Position numbers and translations under genes: made by a program. From Opisthocomus hoazin (Eukaryota; Chordata; Aves; Opisthocomiformes; Opisthocomidae), in contig NC_134428.1 of the NCBI RefSeq assembly GCF_030867145.1, positions 20,873,537 to 20,937,536 of the forward strand: a stretch of DNA of 64,000 bases, given 5' to 3'. Of the stretch, positions 60,445 to 64,000 are shown in pieces. Positions within the stretch are counted from its first letter, which is position 1. Every line of letters starts with the position of its first letter. The notes beneath the pieces were generated by a model. That model made no database searches. It had not been told where the DNA came from and saw only the letters and a program-made list of their open reading frames with translations.

Positions 60445-63400
60445 GTGGGGAGCGGGCTGGAGGGCGGCCGGCGCCGCGGCCTGCTCGGGCCGGCCGTGAG
60501 GGGAAGGGAGGGGCCGGGGGGAGGCGGGGGAGCCCCGCCGGCGGGCCCCGGCCCTGCCCGCCGCCGAGGAGCCCCGGGGAGGCCGCGGCTGCTCCGGGCC
60601 CAGGCGGCTGATGCCGAACCGCCCGCCCCTCCCGCGGCCGTGTGCGAGCGGGGCCCGGCGCCCCGTTCCGGGGTTCCCTGCTGCTGGGAAGCGCTCCGCT
60701 CCCCCGAGTCCCCGTGGGCCTGGCCCCGGGCTCGTCCCTGGCGTGCCGTGGTGGTCTCCCCGGCGTGGGAGCGGGCCGCTCGTCTTGCGGAGTACACGGC
60801 TTCATGGTAGCAGTGTTTGTTCAGCGAGCCTTCTCTTGGTGTAGCAGTACAGGACCGTTTCATGGCTGTTCTTAAATTCACTGTGAAACTTACAAGTGTC
60901 GATTTATGGGCTTCCCTCACAAAGTGGAGTCGTCAGCTTGTGTGTTTTCCCTTTGCCTCCGCTGTAAAAACGCAAGTTTTAGCTTGTTGACCAGATGTTT
61001 ACAAACTAGATGTCATCATTCTGTTTTTTCCATGCATCCAGAGTGAAATCTATGGATAAATAGCATGGATTTGAGAATATTACTGCTTGTGAAGATGTGA
61101 CGTAGGTACTTTGTGACGAAATACAGAAAAATATTTCTGGCAGTTGAAAATTTAAACTTGAGGCTCTTCTAAAAATATTGGGTATTGACTGTCTTAAAAT
61201 GGCTAAGCCATTGTGTAACTGTATGGACAAAAGAATACCTGATTTTGGCATACAGAAGTTGGAACTCTGTTTCAGTATTTTTCAGATAAATCTTTCTAGA
61301 TAAATTATCTCATTTTTTGAATAGGAAAAGTACTTATTTTGCCAGTACTTATTCTAGCATATGTGCTGTTGTGGGGTCTTGCGTACATGTGTCCTATGTG
61401 TTGTAGGGTCCTAAGTTCCATGTATCAGAACTGAGAAGGTGTTTCTTAAAGCCTGTGGTTGTTTGTAACTCAGTTCAGTTGGTAGTGGAATACAGGTGAT
61501 ATATGTGCCTTCTAGTGTTCCAGTCCTGTGTTTAGCTTAATAAAATAGCAGAAAAATGTCTTAGATTAAGGAATTGTTCGCTATTCTCAATTTAGCAGTC
61601 TGTAGAGCTCTTTGAACATGTACATTTGTTGCTTGAAGAGTCTTTGGCAAAATTGTCTGCAAGTGTGTAGTTGGATTCTTTTTGTCTAGTTAAGTGTTTG
61701 TGTGATACACTTTGTCTACATACAGGGTTATGATGTTTATTTCTGTCTATTTGGAAACTAGACATATTTTCCTTCCTCACCTATTTTGTTGTTAAGGATT
61801 AATTTGGTGAATTTCTCAGCTGTATGAATAATACCATCTTAGTAGCTGAATTACAGTGTTTAGGTTTAGTCACTCCTGCTGGTCTGGCTTTCCATCTGTG
61901 TGTTACTACTTGAGCTTCCTTATTACTTTCCCCTTATCCTGATGACTCCCCAAGGAGAAGGGCAGTCCCTCAGTGTCACTGAGCCAAGGCTATTTCAATG
62001 CTTATGATAACATTACATCTTCAGGCACACCTTTGAGCTGGACCAGCTTTAGGATTGGACCGTCTCAGGTGTGTTGCTTCAACTTTTTTTTTCCAGAACG
62101 GTGTTGGGATGGCAGAACAGATCCAGATTCAAGCAAGAGAAGGGATGTGTCAGATAACCCCTTAGGTGCAGTGAAGCTTTAGTTCAGGTAATGATAGTGG
62201 TCCTTAAAATACTGTCAGCTGAAGATAGCTGTGTACCCACCACACCCGACTTTTCTTGTGGGTGGAATAAGAGCTGGCTAAACCAGCTTCTTACCCTTTG
62301 AAGAGTCCTTTGTTCACAATTTTGAATTTAAGGTAGACAAATGGAACAATGTAGGTATTTGTCTTAAATCTGTTGCCCTGTAGTGAATCGAAATTGTGTT
62401 GTATTCTTGCACATGAATCCAAATATGCATTCCCTGTTTTGTCTGTGGGCCTGCAAAGTCTTTTGTGAGAAGTGGTTATTAAAAAATGACTAATGGAGCC
62501 TAAAAAATTACTGTTCTGTGTATTTTTTTTTTCTTGTAGGGTTCTGTGGAAATGTCCTTGTGGGACATGCTTTCATTTTATATTCATGGAAAATGTAAGA
62601 TATGTGATTATACGGTAAATAAGAAATCTACATGGTTTTTTACTGTAATATCAGATTTTTAAATTCCTTCTTTCAATCCTTACAATTATTGTGGGTATAG
62701 CAGATGTTCACTGCATGTGTCCTAAATCCTAGGTGGGTGATTACTTATCCACAACTTCAGTGTATTGTCAGCTGCCTGGAGAACGGCTTACTCATGAAAG
62801 AATATGTTGAGATCCGGTATATACTAGGAAGCTAACTTGCAGCACTCATCTGTGGTGTTCTCTTAGGGATCTGTAGCAGTCTGGGTCAGCTTTGCAGGAA
62901 AAAGTTAAAGGAGGGGAACGTGGTCCATTACTTTTGGTAATAACCCACTTTTAGTCTGTATGGTAGAAAATACTGTCTATGGAGTGATTCCCAATACCCT
63001 CTGCTATACTTTTGAAAAAAGTCAGTTTTCTGCTGTGTGTTCCTTCTACTTCTTTGCCTCCTTATTTGTTCCAAACAGTGCTCTTAAAGTTGTCATCATC
63101 TGTGATTGTGATTATTGGGACTGGTGCATCTATCTTCCTGTCAAGTTTTTTGCTCATCCTCTGTGGTTTTCTGCTATCAGAATATCTGTTGTTAACTCTG
63201 GGGGTCTTTATGAACTTTTCCCGTGCTTGACTTTTTATTTTCCCAATTTTCAGTCTGCTGCTCTCCAGTAAGGACTGTCTTCTACCTTGTGTCTTAAACA
63301 TTCGCTTCTAGCAAGTCCTCCTGCTCTTCACTGAGCTTTGTTATACACTCTTCACTGAATATGTGACCTGCTTTGAAGCATGAATGTGGTCTTAGCCATT

Positions 63401-64000
63401 TTTGAATAGTTGCTATAAATGGGATAAGTTTGTGGGTATAATCTAAAGTGTGTGGAGTAAGTAATGATGTAACATAGAGGATTATTCCTCTAAACTCTTC
63501 AGCTTTCTTTAGTTGCTACCATTAAGTGCAAGTTTTCACAATTTCCGGGTCTGTTTTTATTATACAAGTTAGCATGTTTTAACTCTCTATTTGTAGTTCC
63601 TACATGTATGTGGAGAGCGTCTTTTTGAGTAGTAAGTACTACCAACAGCTTCTGTGAGTACAACATAATCTTGGTGGTGATAGCATCTGTTTATGCATAA
63701 ACTTTCATGAAGCATATTGCCCCAAATCAGTGGAAAGCTTCACATGTAATGGCCTGTTGAAGCTTAAAGTTATAGAAGGCCAAGGCTTTTTGGTAGTTTG
63801 AAATTCAAAGTAAGCGTATTTCTGCACTGCTAGAGATCTTTCCAGCACTGTTTATGGGCAGAATAATTTTAGAATTCCAAAACTAGCAAAATTCTGTAAA
63901 AATGTCTGCAAAATATCTAAATGTGATTCTCAACACATCTAAAGCCCTTTTTCGTTTGTTCTCATATTTTAAATGTTCCTACACGTTTGGATTTTTTTTT
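60445..64000 (+). other. EIF3B: EIF3B intron 1 (part)
   Basis: At least 3.56 kb to the right edge. The first ~300 bases continue the CpG island; the rest is T-rich on the plus strand. No EIF3B exon 2, mobile element or RNA gene recognised. Confidence 0.85.

Larger units (their letters stand above)
59000..60770. promoter_or_regulatory. EIF3B: CpG-island promoter region of EIF3B, probably bidirectional
   Basis: A very G+C- and CpG-rich block spanning about 0.9 kb upstream of the EIF3B start through the beginning of intron 1. It contains YY1-type elements: GCCATCTTGG at 59591-59600 and ATGGCGGC at 59177-59184. Two sub-blocks (about 59000-59400 and 59540-60650) are separated by a less G+C-rich stretch, which would fit two divergent start regions. 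No TATA box. Confidence 0.8.

Noticed and set aside
59643-60920. 425-codon minus-strand frame opposite EIF3B exon 1
   Set aside because: It is the antisense shadow of the E/P/A-rich EIF3B exon: its R/L/G-rich translation mirrors those codons.

Overview
This is a vertebrate nuclear window, almost certainly from a bird. The protein-coding exons match MAD1L1, MRM2, NUDT1, SNX8 and EIF3B in the order and orientation known from tetrapods (human 7p22.3). The interspersed repeats I can recognise are CR1-type LINEs with the ATTCTRTGA-type 3' end. Introns are compact compared with human, and every promoter region is a CpG island. The species cannot be told from this window alone.

Layout. (1) 1 to ~22.9 kb, minus strand: the 5' half of MAD1L1. 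A probable untranslated exon 1 lies at a CpG-island promoter near 22.9 kb, followed by eight coding exons (residues 1 to ~329). Intron 9 then runs off the left edge; it is at least 12 kb and carries two CR1 copies of very different age. (2) 24.1 to 26.07 kb, minus strand: MRM2, complete in three exons, 241 aa. (3) 26.1 to 30.8 kb, plus strand: NUDT1 (MTH1), complete coding region in three exons, 156 aa, transcribed divergently from the MRM2 CpG island. A CR1 copy with an open frame sits in its first coding intron. (4) ~35.3 to 55.3 kb, minus strand: SNX8, complete in eleven coding exons, 448 aa, convergent with NUDT1. (5) 59.9 kb to the right edge, plus strand: EIF3B coding exon 1 (175 codons plus one base) and more than 3.5 kb of intron 1. 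All joins were checked by hand: each exon has GT/AG borders, the phases match, and total lengths are multiples of three.

How the genes work together. They are housekeeping genes in separate pathways: the spindle checkpoint scaffold MAD1, the mitochondrial 21S/16S-type rRNA 2'-O-methyltransferase MRM2, the oxidised-nucleotide hydrolase MTH1, the endosomal PX-BAR sorting nexin SNX8, and the translation initiation subunit eIF3b. MRM2 and NUDT1 share one bidirectional CpG promoter. They are neighbours, not an operon.

Most unusual part. The 4.3 kb between the SNX8 and EIF3B starts contains signals for an extra minus-strand transcription unit that I cannot match to any known gene. These are a CpG promoter and small ORF at ~59.1 kb, a free-standing 80-nt exon-like block with very good splice sites at 57.5 kb, and a minus-strand AATAAA at 55.72 kb. 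A weaker divergent transcript is suggested opposite the MAD1L1 promoter. I saw no tRNA, rRNA, CRISPR or virus-derived element that I could support.
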